Positions 1 to 7,800 are shown, counted from the first letter of the stretch. The stretch is 14,356 nt of DNA from an uncultured Clostridium sp. (GCA_900539645.1 UQCY01000039.1:1-14356); one strand, 5' to 3'. Notes: generated by a model not told the origin, from the sequence alone. Numbers and translations: made by a program.

Positions 1-145
1 TTTTAAAGATTTTTAAATAAATTGTTATAGACTAATCTATTATTTAGTATGTTTTATTTGTATTAATAATGAATAATTAAATATATTTTTTGATTTTCAA
101 ATTTATATAAAATTTCAATAGTTTTTTTCTATTTTTAATTGCTAT

Positions 146-178
146 AGATTATATTTTATTTATAATCTTTTATTTTTT
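146..178 (+). terminator. Weak plus-strand terminator-like hairpin
   Basis: AGATTATA (146-153) and TATAATCT (161-168) form an 8-base-pair, mostly A-T stem with a 7-base loop, followed by TTTATTTTTTT. It would stop transcription entering from the left on the plus strand. The stem is weak and the surroundings are very AT-rich, so it may be chance. No clear terminator for the accessory operon was found between 1 and 233. Confidence 0.25.
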
Positions 179-233
179 TGAAGTTCAAAATACGATTTTT
201 ATCGACTACTTCTAATTTTTTAATATCTACTTA

Positions 234-1247
234 TTATCTCTTAAACTTAAACTTCATTCTATTTGTTAAACTTTTTATTCCCTTTTCTGGCTTTTCATCT
301 ATTTCAAGAATTTCATTTAATATATGAAGTACATTCTCTGCTCCACCACGTCTAAAGTTTCCAGCACACGATGCACAGTAAACATAGAAATCATCTCCAC
401 CTTTTTTTATTGCATCACTTGTAAATCCTGCTGATAATTCACTTTCTTTAGCAGAAGCACAACCTCCTAATCCGCAGCACTGAGCTTTTATTATTTCAAC
501 TTTCTTATCGTCATCTCCCAAATTATCAGTATTTGGTAGGAATTTTTCTATATCTTTAAATATAAACCTAGCTTCTTTATCTGGACATGGCATAAATATC
601 TTCATATCTCTATCCAATTTTTTGCCTATATTTAATTCATCAAGCTTCTGATAAATGCTTACAACCTTCGCATCTATTTTATTTCTTAGGAAGTAATAGC
701 AGTTAGGACAAAGCATAACTACCTCTTCCACATCTCTTTTTTTCAACTCTTTATTTATATTATCTATTATTTTTTCAGCCTCTTTTTTTAGTCCTAGTTC
801 AGATATAGGCTTACCACAACAATCATAAACCGTATCTATTCCATGTTCTTTTAAGATAGATGATATTTTATTTGTCGCACTAGGATAAAAAGATGGAAAG
901 TTGCAGCCTGTAAATAACACAGTCCTACTATTTGCTGCTTTATAATTTTTAAACTTATAGTTTATTTTTTCTTTTAATAGCATTGAATACCCGTCCTCTG
1001 CTATTTTATCACCGTTCTTTTCAACAGAATCTTCTCTCATCATAAGTGCTATTTTTCTTCCATCTATATCCTCAGGACATACTCTCTCACAATCTCCACA
1101 TAAAAAACAATTATATGCAAGATCTGGTCTTTTTGAAAAATCTGCTAAATTTAGTCCGTATTTATCTAAAAAGCTGCAATTCTTAGTACACAGCCCACAT
1201 TCAATACAATTAGCCACTTCATTTTGAAGTTTTTCCTGTACTTCCAT
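234..1247 (-). CDS. Ferredoxin/double-CCG-domain iron-sulfur protein (HdrC-HdrB-like)
   Basis: A 337-residue soluble protein, last gene of the five-gene accessory operon. Two N-terminal 4Fe-4S motifs are visible: C14-C17-C20-C24 and C47-C50-C53-C57, the second followed by Pro. Two CCG (DUF224) modules follow: C115, C143-C144-G, C180-x2-C183, then C221, C257-C258-G, C291-x2-C294. This is the layout of HdrC joined to HdrB, also found in GlpC, GlcF and LutA-type proteins. In the family, CCG modules hold an unusual 4Fe-4S cluster that handles thiols, disulfides or quinone-linked electrons. No HdrA, flavoprotein or dehydrogenase partner is in the window, so the substrate is unknown. The start chosen is ATG at 1247, behind GGATGTGA with 5 bases between. 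A TTG 15 bases upstream is in frame but has no ribosome site. The fold is sure; the reaction is not. Confidence 0.88.
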   Translation of the reverse strand: MEVQEKLQNEVANCIECGLCTKNCSFLDKYGLNLADFSKRPDLAYNCFLCGDCERVCPEDIDGRKIALMMREDSVEKNGDKIAEDGYSMLLKEKINYKFKNYKAANSRTVLFTGCNFPSFYPSATNKISSILKEHGIDTVYDCCGKPISELGLKKEAEKIIDNINKELKKRDVEEVVMLCPNCYYFLRNKIDAKVVSIYQKLDELNIGKKLDRDMKIFMPCPDKEARFIFKDIEKFLPNTDNLGDDDKKVEIIKAQCCGLGGCASAKESELSAGFTSDAIKKGGDDFYVYCASCAGNFRRGGAENVLHILNEILEIDEKPEKGIKSLTNRMKFKFKR

Positions 1248-1299
1248 ATTACTCACATCCAATTTTTAATTATTTTAATCAAACTATTTATATTTAGGC

Positions 1300-2004
1300 T
1301 TATTTATACATAGATGCAATTTTATCTATATCTTCTCCATCTCTATACATCTTTTGAAGAACTTGCATCCTATACATAGTCTTTAATTTTCCATTTTTTT
1401 CAAATCTTATACCTGAAGTTGTTATATACGAATCTATTTGCTCAACTGGATATTTTTCCTTCATGTCAATAGATAACTGATAGTCTTCCATAAGTGGTAT
1501 ACTTCTGTATCCTCCATTTTCAAAGAACACATTTCTATCTATAAAAATCCCCTGATCTCCAAATGCTATTTTCCTATGTTTCACTCTAAAATTAGACATA
1601 AATCCACATATCTTCATTAGAATTCCTCTACTATCAAATTTTAGCTTTGCACAGCCAAATTTAACGCCTTTTTTTACAGCTTCCTCTATCTTTTCTAAAA
1701 GGTCTACTTCCATTTGACTATCACAATGTAAGAACAATAGCGTATCACCTACAGATTCCTTTGCTCCGTTATTCATCTGATTGGCTCTACCCTTTTCAGA
1801 TTTTATAAGCTTATAATTTTGCTTATCTTTTATTCTATTCTCTATAATCTGACATGCCTTATCATTACATCCACCATCAGAAAAGATAACTTCAAAATTT
1901 CCTGTTAGTTTTTCTAAATTATCGATAAGTTTTCCAATATTTTTTTCTTCATTGTACACCGGTACTATTATTGAAATATAATCCTTTTGTATATCCATTT
2001 TCAT
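1300..2004 (-). CDS. Family 2 glycosyltransferase, TIGR04283 type
   Basis: A 234-residue GT-A-fold transferase without clear membrane segments. The N-terminal nucleotide-sugar site reads SIIVPVYNEE (11-20), followed by DGG (43-45), GRANQMN (72-78) and FLHCDS (91-96), which stands at the usual DxD-like position (HAD-T/S in relatives). The acceptor half carries FGDQG (148-152) and MEDYQLS (172-178), the ED pair expected of a catalytic base region. This pattern matches TIGR04283, named from memory for its association with a radical SAM/selenodomain protein. It is co-operonic with a TIGR04282 protein, the usual partner. Its ribosome site AGGAT (2016-2020) overlaps the stop region of the TVP38 gene, with 11 bases to the ATG. 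Gln codons are 6 CAA to 4 CAG, unlike the CAG-only housekeeping genes nearby. Sugar donor and acceptor are unknown. Confidence 0.85.
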   Translation of the reverse strand: MKMDIQKDYISIIVPVYNEEKNIGKLIDNLEKLTGNFEVIFSDGGCNDKACQIIENRIKDKQNYKLIKSEKGRANQMNNGAKESVGDTLLFLHCDSQMEVDLLEKIEEAVKKGVKFGCAKLKFDSRGILMKICGFMSNFRVKHRKIAFGDQGIFIDRNVFFENGGYRSIPLMEDYQLSIDMKEKYPVEQIDSYITTSGIRFEKNGKLKTMYRMQVLQKMYRDGEDIDKIASMYK

Positions 2005-2019
2005 TTAATTTTTGTATCC

Positions 2020-2706
2020 TTATTTACTTAATTTTTTCTTTTCATCGTCCTTCACAGGCATTATTTTTTTAGCTAATAATAGAGAAACCACAGTTAATAT
2101 AACTAAAAGAGCAACTGCAATCATGAAGTTAGGATCGCTCATATCTAATGCTTTATCACCGATATTTATAAATACCAATGTCCCTGGGAATATTCCCACC
2201 ATAGTGGCAATTATATAGCTTTTAAAACTCATTCCACTAAGTCCTGCTCCGTAGTTTATTACATTGTATGGAACTGCAGGAATTAATCTAAGTACGAATA
2301 TTATAAAGAAAGATTTCTTTCCGTCAGCCTCTATAAATGCTTGCCACATACTAGGAGATAATTTATCTTTCAAGAAATTCAGTATCATCTCTCTAGCCAA
2401 CACCTTAGCCATAATGAACATTACTGCACTGTTCATCCATGCACCTATTAATGTGTATATTGTCCCCTTAAACATTCCAAAAACAACCCCTGCTGCAACA
2501 GCAAGTATTGGAACTGGGAAAAATGCTATAGGAAGTATTGTAAATGCCAGTATATATGCAATCGGCGCAAATACACCCCATCCTTCTATGTACGTTCTAA
2601 GATCTTCAACAGATATTCCACTTAAATATTTTTTATATATAAATACACATAATAAAAGTAGTACTACTATTGAAGCCTGTTTTATTCTTTTATTTACCTG
2701 TATCAA
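2020..2706 (-). CDS. TVP38/TMEM64 (VTT/SNARE-associated) family membrane protein
   Basis: A 228-residue polytopic membrane protein. Hydrophobic segments lie at about 11-26, 46-80 (re-entrant region with FFPVPILAVAAGVVFG at 62-77), 82-102, 132-155 and 162-180, plus a C-terminal helix at about 190-215 and a charged tail. The VTT signature is clear: RLIPAVPYNVINYGAGLSG (140-158), then an ATxxGIFPGT stretch (167-176). The superfamily includes DedA proteins and eukaryotic TMEM41B/VMP1, where lipid scramblase or lipid-carrier transport activity is reported. Its role here could be moving a lipid or small product across the membrane, which is inference. The start is taken as TTG at 2706, because AAGGAG (2715-2720) lies 8 bases before it. 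A longer frame from 2724 would place the ribosome site inside the gene. It sits between the kinase-like gene and the glycosyltransferase. Confidence 0.88.
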   Translation of the reverse strand: MIQVNKRIKQASIVVLLLLCVFIYKKYLSGISVEDLRTYIEGWGVFAPIAYILAFTILPIAFFPVPILAVAAGVVFGMFKGTIYTLIGAWMNSAVMFIMAKVLAREMILNFLKDKLSPSMWQAFIEADGKKSFFIIFVLRLIPAVPYNVINYGAGLSGMSFKSYIIATMVGIFPGTLVFINIGDKALDMSDPNFMIAVALLVILTVVSLLLAKKIMPVKDDEKKKLSK

Positions 2707-2760
2707 TAACTCTGCTCCTTTCAACTCATCTTCTATTTGTTTATTTTGTCATACTCTATA

Positions 2761-3774
2761 TTATCTAAAATATGTTTTTTCTATATTTTCTAGGAACTCA
2801 TCCTCAAGATAAGCCTTTATTTTGTTATAAGTAAATTCATTTTTTATCGCTCTATCTGGTTCTTGATATTCAACCCATGCCATAGAACACCAAGTTGTAC
2901 CTCTTAGGCAAGTCATTTTTAAATATATATCTAATTTTTCCTCAATCTTTGAAGTATCAATTCTTCCATTCACAGCTTTTTTATATTCCTCAACAAATCC
3001 ATCTATATCTTCTCTTGTAAGTATTGTATCTGTTTTCCAGAATGTTGTAGTTGGAGCTAAGAAATGACCTAAATCCTGCTCTATTTCTCCAAGTATCGGC
3101 TTTTCCCAATCTATAAGATAGTTTTTAACCCCTTCTTTTTCATCTCCATTTATTAGGAAATTACCTGAGTTTAGCTCTGTATTTATTATTCTATACTCTC
3201 CACATTCGTACTCTCCCTCAAGAGATTTTTCTGCATTTGATATTAATCTTTTTATAGTTTCCTTTGTTTTTTCGTTGCCTAATTCTGAATTTATATATAC
3301 AGATGCCATATTTTTACACTCATCAAGCATTGCATATAATGGATTTTCTGGAATTACAAAAGTATTTTCACTTGGCACCTCTACAGAATGTATATCAGCT
3401 AATATGTAAGCTGCCTTTTTTAAATCATTCTCGTATACTAATGGCTTTCCTGGTAGGTATTCCATAACAAGTACACCATAATCTATCTCATTTTTACTAT
3501 CATCTAGGTAGTATACATGCGGTGTTCTTCCTGATTTTTCAAGTATTTTAAGTGCATTGTATTCATATCCTATCTGATTTTCTAAATCCATCTGGCTCTT
3601 TGTATTGAATCTGATTACTTTTTTTGTTCCATCTTCTAAAGTAAAAACATAATTTATATTGTATTCACCCCGTCCTAATAGTTCTGACTTTAATCTATAA
3701 TCATCACTTACATTGAAAAACTTTTTAAATTCTTTTTTATTTATATAACTATCCACTATATTTTTATCTAACAT
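2761..3774 (-). CDS. APH/choline-kinase-fold protein with altered catalytic loop
   Basis: A 337-residue protein with the aminoglycoside phosphotransferase fold. The glycine-rich loop LGRGEYNINYVF (33-44), VIRF with a candidate nucleotide-binding Arg (53-56), the hinge LVMEYLPGKPL (102-112) and ADIHS (126-130) are all in order. The Brenner loop usually reads HxDxxxxN; here it reads N198-T199-E200 followed by N205, so both the His and the catalytic Asp are replaced. The metal-binding IDWE (D222) is kept, followed by EIEQDLGHFL. It may be a kinase that uses Glu, or a non-catalytic binding protein. The ATG overlaps the end of the upstream TIGR04282 gene by 7 bases, so the two are probably translated together. 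A kinase followed by a nucleotidyltransferase would resemble the AmgK-MurU pair, but substrate and activity are unknown. Confidence 0.85.
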   Translation of the reverse strand: MLDKNIVDSYINKKEFKKFFNVSDDYRLKSELLGRGEYNINYVFTLEDGTKKVIRFNTKSQMDLENQIGYEYNALKILEKSGRTPHVYYLDDSKNEIDYGVLVMEYLPGKPLVYENDLKKAAYILADIHSVEVPSENTFVIPENPLYAMLDECKNMASVYINSELGNEKTKETIKRLISNAEKSLEGEYECGEYRIINTELNSGNFLINGDEKEGVKNYLIDWEKPILGEIEQDLGHFLAPTTTFWKTDTILTREDIDGFVEEYKKAVNGRIDTSKIEEKLDIYLKMTCLRGTTWCSMAWVEYQEPDRAIKNEFTYNKIKAYLEDEFLENIEKTYFR

Positions 3775-4454
3775 AATTTATCCAGCCTTTCCTTAATTAC
3801 TTCATCTATATATTTTTTAGTGTTAGGACACTCGTATTCATTACTTTCTATTCTCTCATATAAAAGTTTTAAGTCCTCTTTTGTATCTATATCAACATAT
3901 AAATCTGAAAGTCCTACTGTAAGCCCAGCTTTTTCTGCTGCTAATATCGTATTTTCAATAACCTTTCCGCTTCCATAATGCTGATTAGTAAATATAGCAT
4001 CTGTAGCTTTTTTCATACCAACCATATAATATCCGTCATCTGCAGTTGGAGCTAATACTATATCTTTTTCTTTTAGCACCTCAAATCCCTTTTCTAAGCT
4101 AGATATAGTAATCTCTGGAATATCTGCTCCAGTAAGTATACAGCTTTCATATCCCTTTGATAATACATAGTCTATGGCATTAAACATTTTTTCACCTAAA
4201 TCTTCTCCACTTTGTATATCTTTTTCAACATATCCTTCAAAGTGCTTTTCTATATAATTATCTAAATCATCTGGTGTATGAAATATAAATATATCTCTTC
4301 CTGTATTTTTAAATGTATTGAATATGTCTTTTAAAAATGCTGAGTGTAATTCAGCACATTCTTCTCCTGATAAAAAAGGCATCAATCTAGTTTTTGTATG
4401 CCCTGCTATCGGAATTCTACTAAATAGTATTAATGCTTCTTTTGTTTCTTTCAT
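3768..4454 (-). CDS. TIGR04282/DUF2064 CofC- or MobA-like nucleotidyl/glycosyltransferase
   Basis: A 228-residue soluble GT-A-fold protein and first gene of the accessory operon. Motifs seen: FSRIPIAGHTKTRLMP (11-26), the conserved KTRL loop; SGEDLGEKM (82-90); TGADIP (108-113), an acidic metal site; and ADDGYYMVG (138-146). These are the hallmarks of DUF2064/TIGR04282, related to CofC (guanylyltransferase) and MobA. The family has been called a glycosyltransferase, but its nucleotide-binding loop also suits nucleotidyl transfer; the true reaction is unknown to me. The length is normal for the family. The ATG follows AGAGGA by 6 bases. A promoter ends about 50 bases upstream and two terminators lie beyond it, so this gene starts a separate transcription unit from glyQS. 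It overlaps the kinase-like gene by 7 bases. Confidence 0.87.
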   Translation of the reverse strand: MKETKEALILFSRIPIAGHTKTRLMPFLSGEECAELHSAFLKDIFNTFKNTGRDIFIFHTPDDLDNYIEKHFEGYVEKDIQSGEDLGEKMFNAIDYVLSKGYESCILTGADIPEITISSLEKGFEVLKEKDIVLAPTADDGYYMVGMKKATDAIFTNQHYGSGKVIENTILAAEKAGLTVGLSDLYVDIDTKEDLKLLYERIESNEYECPNTKKYIDEVIKERLDKLC

Positions 4455-4501
4455 TATTTATCCTCTTTTTCCGTTTTCATTTATAAGCTAAATGCCTAAT
4501 T

Positions 4502-4518
4502 GTATATTTAAAGTATAC
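4502..4518. promoter_or_regulatory. Near-palindrome overlapping the accessory operon -10 element
   Basis: Read on the minus strand, the 17-base element GTATACTTTAAATATAC is an inverted repeat with one mismatched pair out of eight around a central base. It covers the -10 box of the accessory operon promoter, which is a common place for a repressor operator. High AT content makes chance palindromes likely, so this is only a candidate. Confidence 0.3.
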
Positions 4519-4540
4519 TCTATATATTTTTATAAAACAA
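4512..4540 (-). promoter_or_regulatory. Sigma-A-type promoter of the accessory operon
   Basis: On the minus strand a -35 box TTGTTT (4535-4540) and a -10 box TATACT (4512-4517, one mismatch to consensus) are separated by exactly 17 bases. Transcription would begin near 4505, giving a leader of about 50 bases before the ATG at 4454. The position just after the glyS terminators supports a separate unit. Confidence 0.6.
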
Positions 4541-4615
4541 ATATTATAGATATTTAAATTACTTTAATTATTTCTATATATTTTTTCTATAGCATTATAA
4601 ATTTTCTTTTATGAC

Positions 4616-4650
4616 GCAATAAAAATAGCTGTAATTATCTACAGCTATTT
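4616..4650 (-). terminator. Second intrinsic terminator after glyS
   Basis: A perfect 11-base-pair stem, AAATAGCTGTA (4623-4633) against TACAGCTATTT (4640-4650), with a 6-base loop. On the minus strand it runs into TTTTTATT. The plus-strand side has only a broken T tract, so the minus direction is preferred. Confidence 0.75.
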
Positions 4651-4717
4651 CTATTATATCCTATTTAAATTTCTTTTTATTATAGATTTTTCTTAACATA
4701 TATATCACGATTGTTAA

Positions 4718-4743
4718 TGCAAAAAAAGAAGCTCTTAGCTTCT
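4718..4743 (-). terminator. First intrinsic terminator after glyS
   Basis: On the minus strand a 7-base-pair stem, AGAAGCT with AGCTTCT and a 3-base loop, is followed at once by a run of six more T residues. It lies about 60 bases past the glyS stop codon and is a textbook rho-independent terminator. Confidence 0.85.
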
Positions 4744-4801
4744 AATAGTAATTAATCCCATTAAAAGTAAGTGCTTCTTTAAATCTTATTGATTTTAAAA
4801 T

Positions 4802-6871
4802 TTATTTATATTCTATTTTGTTAAGATCACATATAGTTAACATTGTATCAGATATGTTCTTTAACATATTTAATCTATTGTTTCTTATAGCATCATCTTT
4901 GTCCATTACCATTACGTTGTCAAACATATTATCAACTGCTGGTTTTAATGTAGCAAATGAATCAAGTGCTTTTCCGTAATCTTTATTAGCAAGATGTCCT
5001 TTAACTTCTTCTTTAACTGATTTGAATGCTTCGTATAATTCTTTTTCTGGAGCTTCAACTAGTAAAGCTTCATCTATGTTTATACCTTCTGCTTTTTCAG
5101 CTAAAGTAGAAACTCTATTGAATGCAGTAAGCATTTCAACTAATTCATCTTTATTTATCCATTCGTTAAGTTCTAATGCTCTGTGATGCATATCTGCTAT
5201 GTCGTTTATGTCAGCATTTAATATAGCTTCAACAACATCGTATCTTATTCCCATATCTCTGAATAAGTTTTTGATTCTTTCTGAGCAGAAGTCTAACATC
5301 TGTCCAACTACTTCTTCTTTGTTGAATTCTAATTCAGTATAGTTGTCTAATGCAGCTTCAGTTATTTCTTTTAAGTCTAATGTTATTTTATTTTCCATTA
5401 GTATGTTTAATATACCTAAAGCCTGTCTTCTTAATGCGAATGGGTCCTGAGATCCTGTTGGCTGTATACCTATTGCAAAGAAACCAGCTATTGAGTCTAG
5501 TTTATCTGCTATAGATACTACTGAACCTTCTATAGAAGATGGAACTTCTGCACCAGCTGATACTGGCATATAGTGTTCGTATATAGCTTTTGAAACTGCT
5601 GGATTTTCTCCTTCAAGTTTAGAGTATTCCATACCCATGTATCCCTGAAGTTCATCGAATTCGAATACCATGTTAGTAACAAGGTCAGCTTTACAAAGTT
5701 CAGCTGCTCTTACTATATCAGCTTTTTTATCTGCACATCCTAAAGAATCTGCTATTACAGCTGAAAGTTTAGTTATTCTTTCTGATTTATCGTATATTGT
5801 TCCAAGTTTTTCCTGGAATACAACAGTTTTTAATCTTTCTTTGAAGAATGCTAAGTTTCTCTTAGTATCTTCTCTGTAGAAGAATAATGCATCTGCTAGT
5901 CTAGCTTCAAGAACTTTTTCATTACCAGCTTTTACATTTTCTATACCGAAGCTGTCACCATTTCTAACAGCTATAAAGTTTGGAAGAAGGTCTCCATTAG
6001 CGTCTTCTACTGGGAAATATCTCTGATGATCCTGCATTGGAGTTATTACAACTCTTTTAGGAAGTTTTAAGTATTCTTTATCAAATTCTCCGTAGAATGC
6101 AGTTGGATATTCAACTATACAAGTTACTTCATCTAGTAGGTCTGGATCCATTATTACTTTTCCACCTAAAGATTCAGCTACTTTGTTAGCCTGTTCAACT
6201 ATCATAGCTTTTCTTTCGTCCTGATCAAGTATTACATAGTTTTCTCTTAATTTAGCTTTGTAGTCTTCTAATGAGTTTACAACTATTTCTTTAGAGCCTA
6301 AGAATCTATGTCCTTTAGTTACATTAGAAGCTATTATTCCTTCAAGGTCTACTGGAAGTACTTCATCATTAAGAAGTGCTACTAACCATCTTATAGGTCT
6401 AACAAATCTTATATCTTTTCCTGCCCAGTGCATAGCTTTAGGGAATACTACTGATTTTACAGCTAGAGGAAGTATTTCTTTTAATACTTCTGCTGTTTCA
6501 GCACCATTTTCTCTTATTGTAGCAAATAGATACTCATCTTTTCCTACTTCTTTAAAGTATATATCTTCTGGATTTAATCCTTTACTTCTCATGAATCCCT
6601 GAGCTGGTTTAGTAAAGTTTCCATCAGCATCTAATGATATTTTTTTAGAAGGTCCTTTTACTTCTTCTTCAAGGTCTTCCTGTCTTTCTGCTAAACCATT
6701 TATAACAAATGTTAATCTTCTTGGAGTTGCGAAAGTTTCTATATTATCAAATTTAACTCTTTTTTCGTCTAACATTTTTTCAGTACTTTCTTTTATCTGT
6801 TTTAAAGTACTTGCAACGAATCTTGATGGCATTTCTTCAACGCCTACTTCAAATAAAAGGTAGTTATTCAT
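4802..6871 (-). CDS. glyS: Glycyl-tRNA synthetase beta subunit
   Basis: A 689-residue protein, the expected length for the beta subunit of the bacterial alpha2-beta2 glycyl-tRNA synthetase. The beta subunit carries tRNA recognition, while GlyQ holds the aminoacylation site. Typical sequence: LFEVGVEEMPSRFV at the N-terminus (6-19), FATPRRL near 46, RFVRPIRWLVALL near 155, ITPMQDHQRYFPV near 275 and a GIQPTGSQDPFALRRQALG block near 470-490. The C-terminal region from about 580 suits the DALR-like anticodon-binding domain. The ATG shares one base with the glyQ stop codon (TAATG), which implies coupled translation, and GGTGA lies just upstream. No truncation or frameshift was seen. Gln codons are mostly CAG, as expected of a highly expressed gene here. 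Confidence 0.98.
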   Translation of the reverse strand: MNNYLLFEVGVEEMPSRFVASTLKQIKESTEKMLDEKRVKFDNIETFATPRRLTFVINGLAERQEDLEEEVKGPSKKISLDADGNFTKPAQGFMRSKGLNPEDIYFKEVGKDEYLFATIRENGAETAEVLKEILPLAVKSVVFPKAMHWAGKDIRFVRPIRWLVALLNDEVLPVDLEGIIASNVTKGHRFLGSKEIVVNSLEDYKAKLRENYVILDQDERKAMIVEQANKVAESLGGKVIMDPDLLDEVTCIVEYPTAFYGEFDKEYLKLPKRVVITPMQDHQRYFPVEDANGDLLPNFIAVRNGDSFGIENVKAGNEKVLEARLADALFFYREDTKRNLAFFKERLKTVVFQEKLGTIYDKSERITKLSAVIADSLGCADKKADIVRAAELCKADLVTNMVFEFDELQGYMGMEYSKLEGENPAVSKAIYEHYMPVSAGAEVPSSIEGSVVSIADKLDSIAGFFAIGIQPTGSQDPFALRRQALGILNILMENKITLDLKEITEAALDNYTELEFNKEEVVGQMLDFCSERIKNLFRDMGIRYDVVEAILNADINDIADMHHRALELNEWINKDELVEMLTAFNRVSTLAEKAEGINIDEALLVEAPEKELYEAFKSVKEEVKGHLANKDYGKALDSFATLKPAVDNMFDNVMVMDKDDAIRNNRLNMLKNISDTMLTICDLNKIEYK

Positions 6872-7752
6872 TATTTGTCACCATCCTTTTTTAATAGAGG
6901 GAATCCCATTTCTTCTCTCTGTTTTATATATGTTTCGGCTACTACTTTTGCCATATTTCTTACTCTACCTATAAATGCAGCTCTCTGGCTTACCCCAATT
7001 GCCCCTCTTGCATCAAGAGTATTGAAAGTATGAGAACATTTTAATACGTAGTCATAAGAAGGTATAACAAGGCCTTTGTCCATTAATTTTAATGCTTCTT
7101 TTTCATATTCGTCGAATAAGTGGAATAATAATTCTGCATTACATTCATCAAATGAGTAAACAGAGTTTTCATATTCCTGTTTCTGGAATACATCGCCGTA
7201 AGTTAATTCATCATTCCATTTTAAGTCATATACACTATCTACATCCTGTATGTACATAGCTATTCTTTCAAGACCGTAAGTTATTTCTCCTGTTTCTAAT
7301 TCACATTCCTGATTTCCTACCTGCTGGAAATAAGTAAACTGAGTGATTTCCATTCCATCAAGCCAAACTTCCCAGCCTAGCCCCCAAGCACCTACAGTAG
7401 CTCCTTCCCAGTTATCTTCAACGAATCTTATATCGTGTTCTAGTGGGTTTATACCTATTTCTTTTAAACTGTCTAAGTATAAATCCTGTATATCATCTGG
7501 TGATGGTTTTAATATAACCTGGAACTGATGATGCTGATATAATCTGTTTGGGTTTTCTCCGTATCTACCATCTGCTGGTCTTCTTGATGGTTCAACGTAG
7601 CATACTTTCCATGGTTCTGGACCAAGTGATCTTAAGAAAGTATTTGGATTCATTGTTCCTGCACCTTTTTCAACATCATAAGGCTGTGTAATGATACATC
7701 CTTGCTTAGACCAATATCTCTGTAAAGCAAGAATCATCTCCTGAAAATTCAT
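6871..7752 (-). CDS. glyQ: Glycyl-tRNA synthetase alpha subunit
   Basis: A 293-residue class II aminoacyl-tRNA synthetase subunit that activates glycine with ATP and charges tRNA-Gly together with GlyS. The N-terminus [14 protein letters not shown] is typical, as are [37 protein letters not shown] (near 60-77), [12 protein letters not shown] and the [25 protein letters not shown] block (near 130-155). The ATG at 7752 lies 7 bases after a full AGGAGG. An in-frame ATG upstream at 7791 would add 13 residues that fall within the leader hairpin and before the ribosome site, so it was rejected. The leader holds a 10-base-pair hairpin and no T-box motif. It is followed by glyS with a one-base overlap. 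Confidence 0.98.
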   Translation of the reverse strand: MNFQEMILALQRYWSKQGCIITQPYDVEKGAGTMNPNTFLRSLGPEPWKVCYVEPSRRPADGRYGENPNRLYQHHQFQVILKPSPDDIQDLYLDSLKEIGINPLEHDIRFVEDNWEGATVGAWGLGWEVWLDGMEITQFTYFQQVGNQECELETGEITYGLERIAMYIQDVDSVYDLKWNDELTYGDVFQKQEYENSVYSFDECNAELLFHLFDEYEKEALKLMDKGLVIPSYDYVLKCSHTFNTLDARGAIGVSQRAAFIGRVRNMAKVVAETYIKQREEMGFPLLKKDGDK

Positions 7753-7774
7753 AAAAATCCCTCCTAAATATATA

Positions 7775-7800
7775 TAGCCTTCCGCGTACACGAAAGGCTA
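7775..7800 (-). promoter_or_regulatory. Stem-loop in the glyQS leader
   Basis: On the minus strand, TAGCCTTTCG and CGGAAGGCTA form a 10-base-pair stem (one G-U pair) with the 6-base loop TGTACG. It ends 9 bases before the AGGAGG of glyQ. There is no T tract after it in either direction, so it is not a simple terminator. It could stabilise the mRNA or affect translation; it does not match the T-box antiterminator sequence. Confidence 0.5.

Larger units (their letters stand above)
4455..4801. other. Intergenic region between glyS and the accessory operon
   Basis: This is the longest stretch without a gene (347 bases). It holds, in transcription order, two hairpin terminators, about 75 bases of plain AT-rich sequence, and the promoter and leader of the accessory operon. 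I saw no open frame with a ribosome site, no tRNA and no known riboswitch. Confidence 0.7.

Noticed and set aside
180..212. Inverted repeat GAAGT...ACTTC with inner CGAT/ATCG as the terminator of the accessory operon
   Set aside because: The stem is broken and the minus strand continues with A residues, not T.
2761..3774. Aminoglycoside resistance gene
   Set aside because: The fold is APH-like, but the catalytic HxD is missing and the gene is embedded in a biosynthetic-type operon; fold alone does not support resistance.
234..4454. Calling the cassette an arsenosugar or arsenic-resistance locus
   Set aside because: No ArsS, ArsM, ArsR, ArsB or arsenate reductase gene is present in the window; only the two transferase families overlap with that system.
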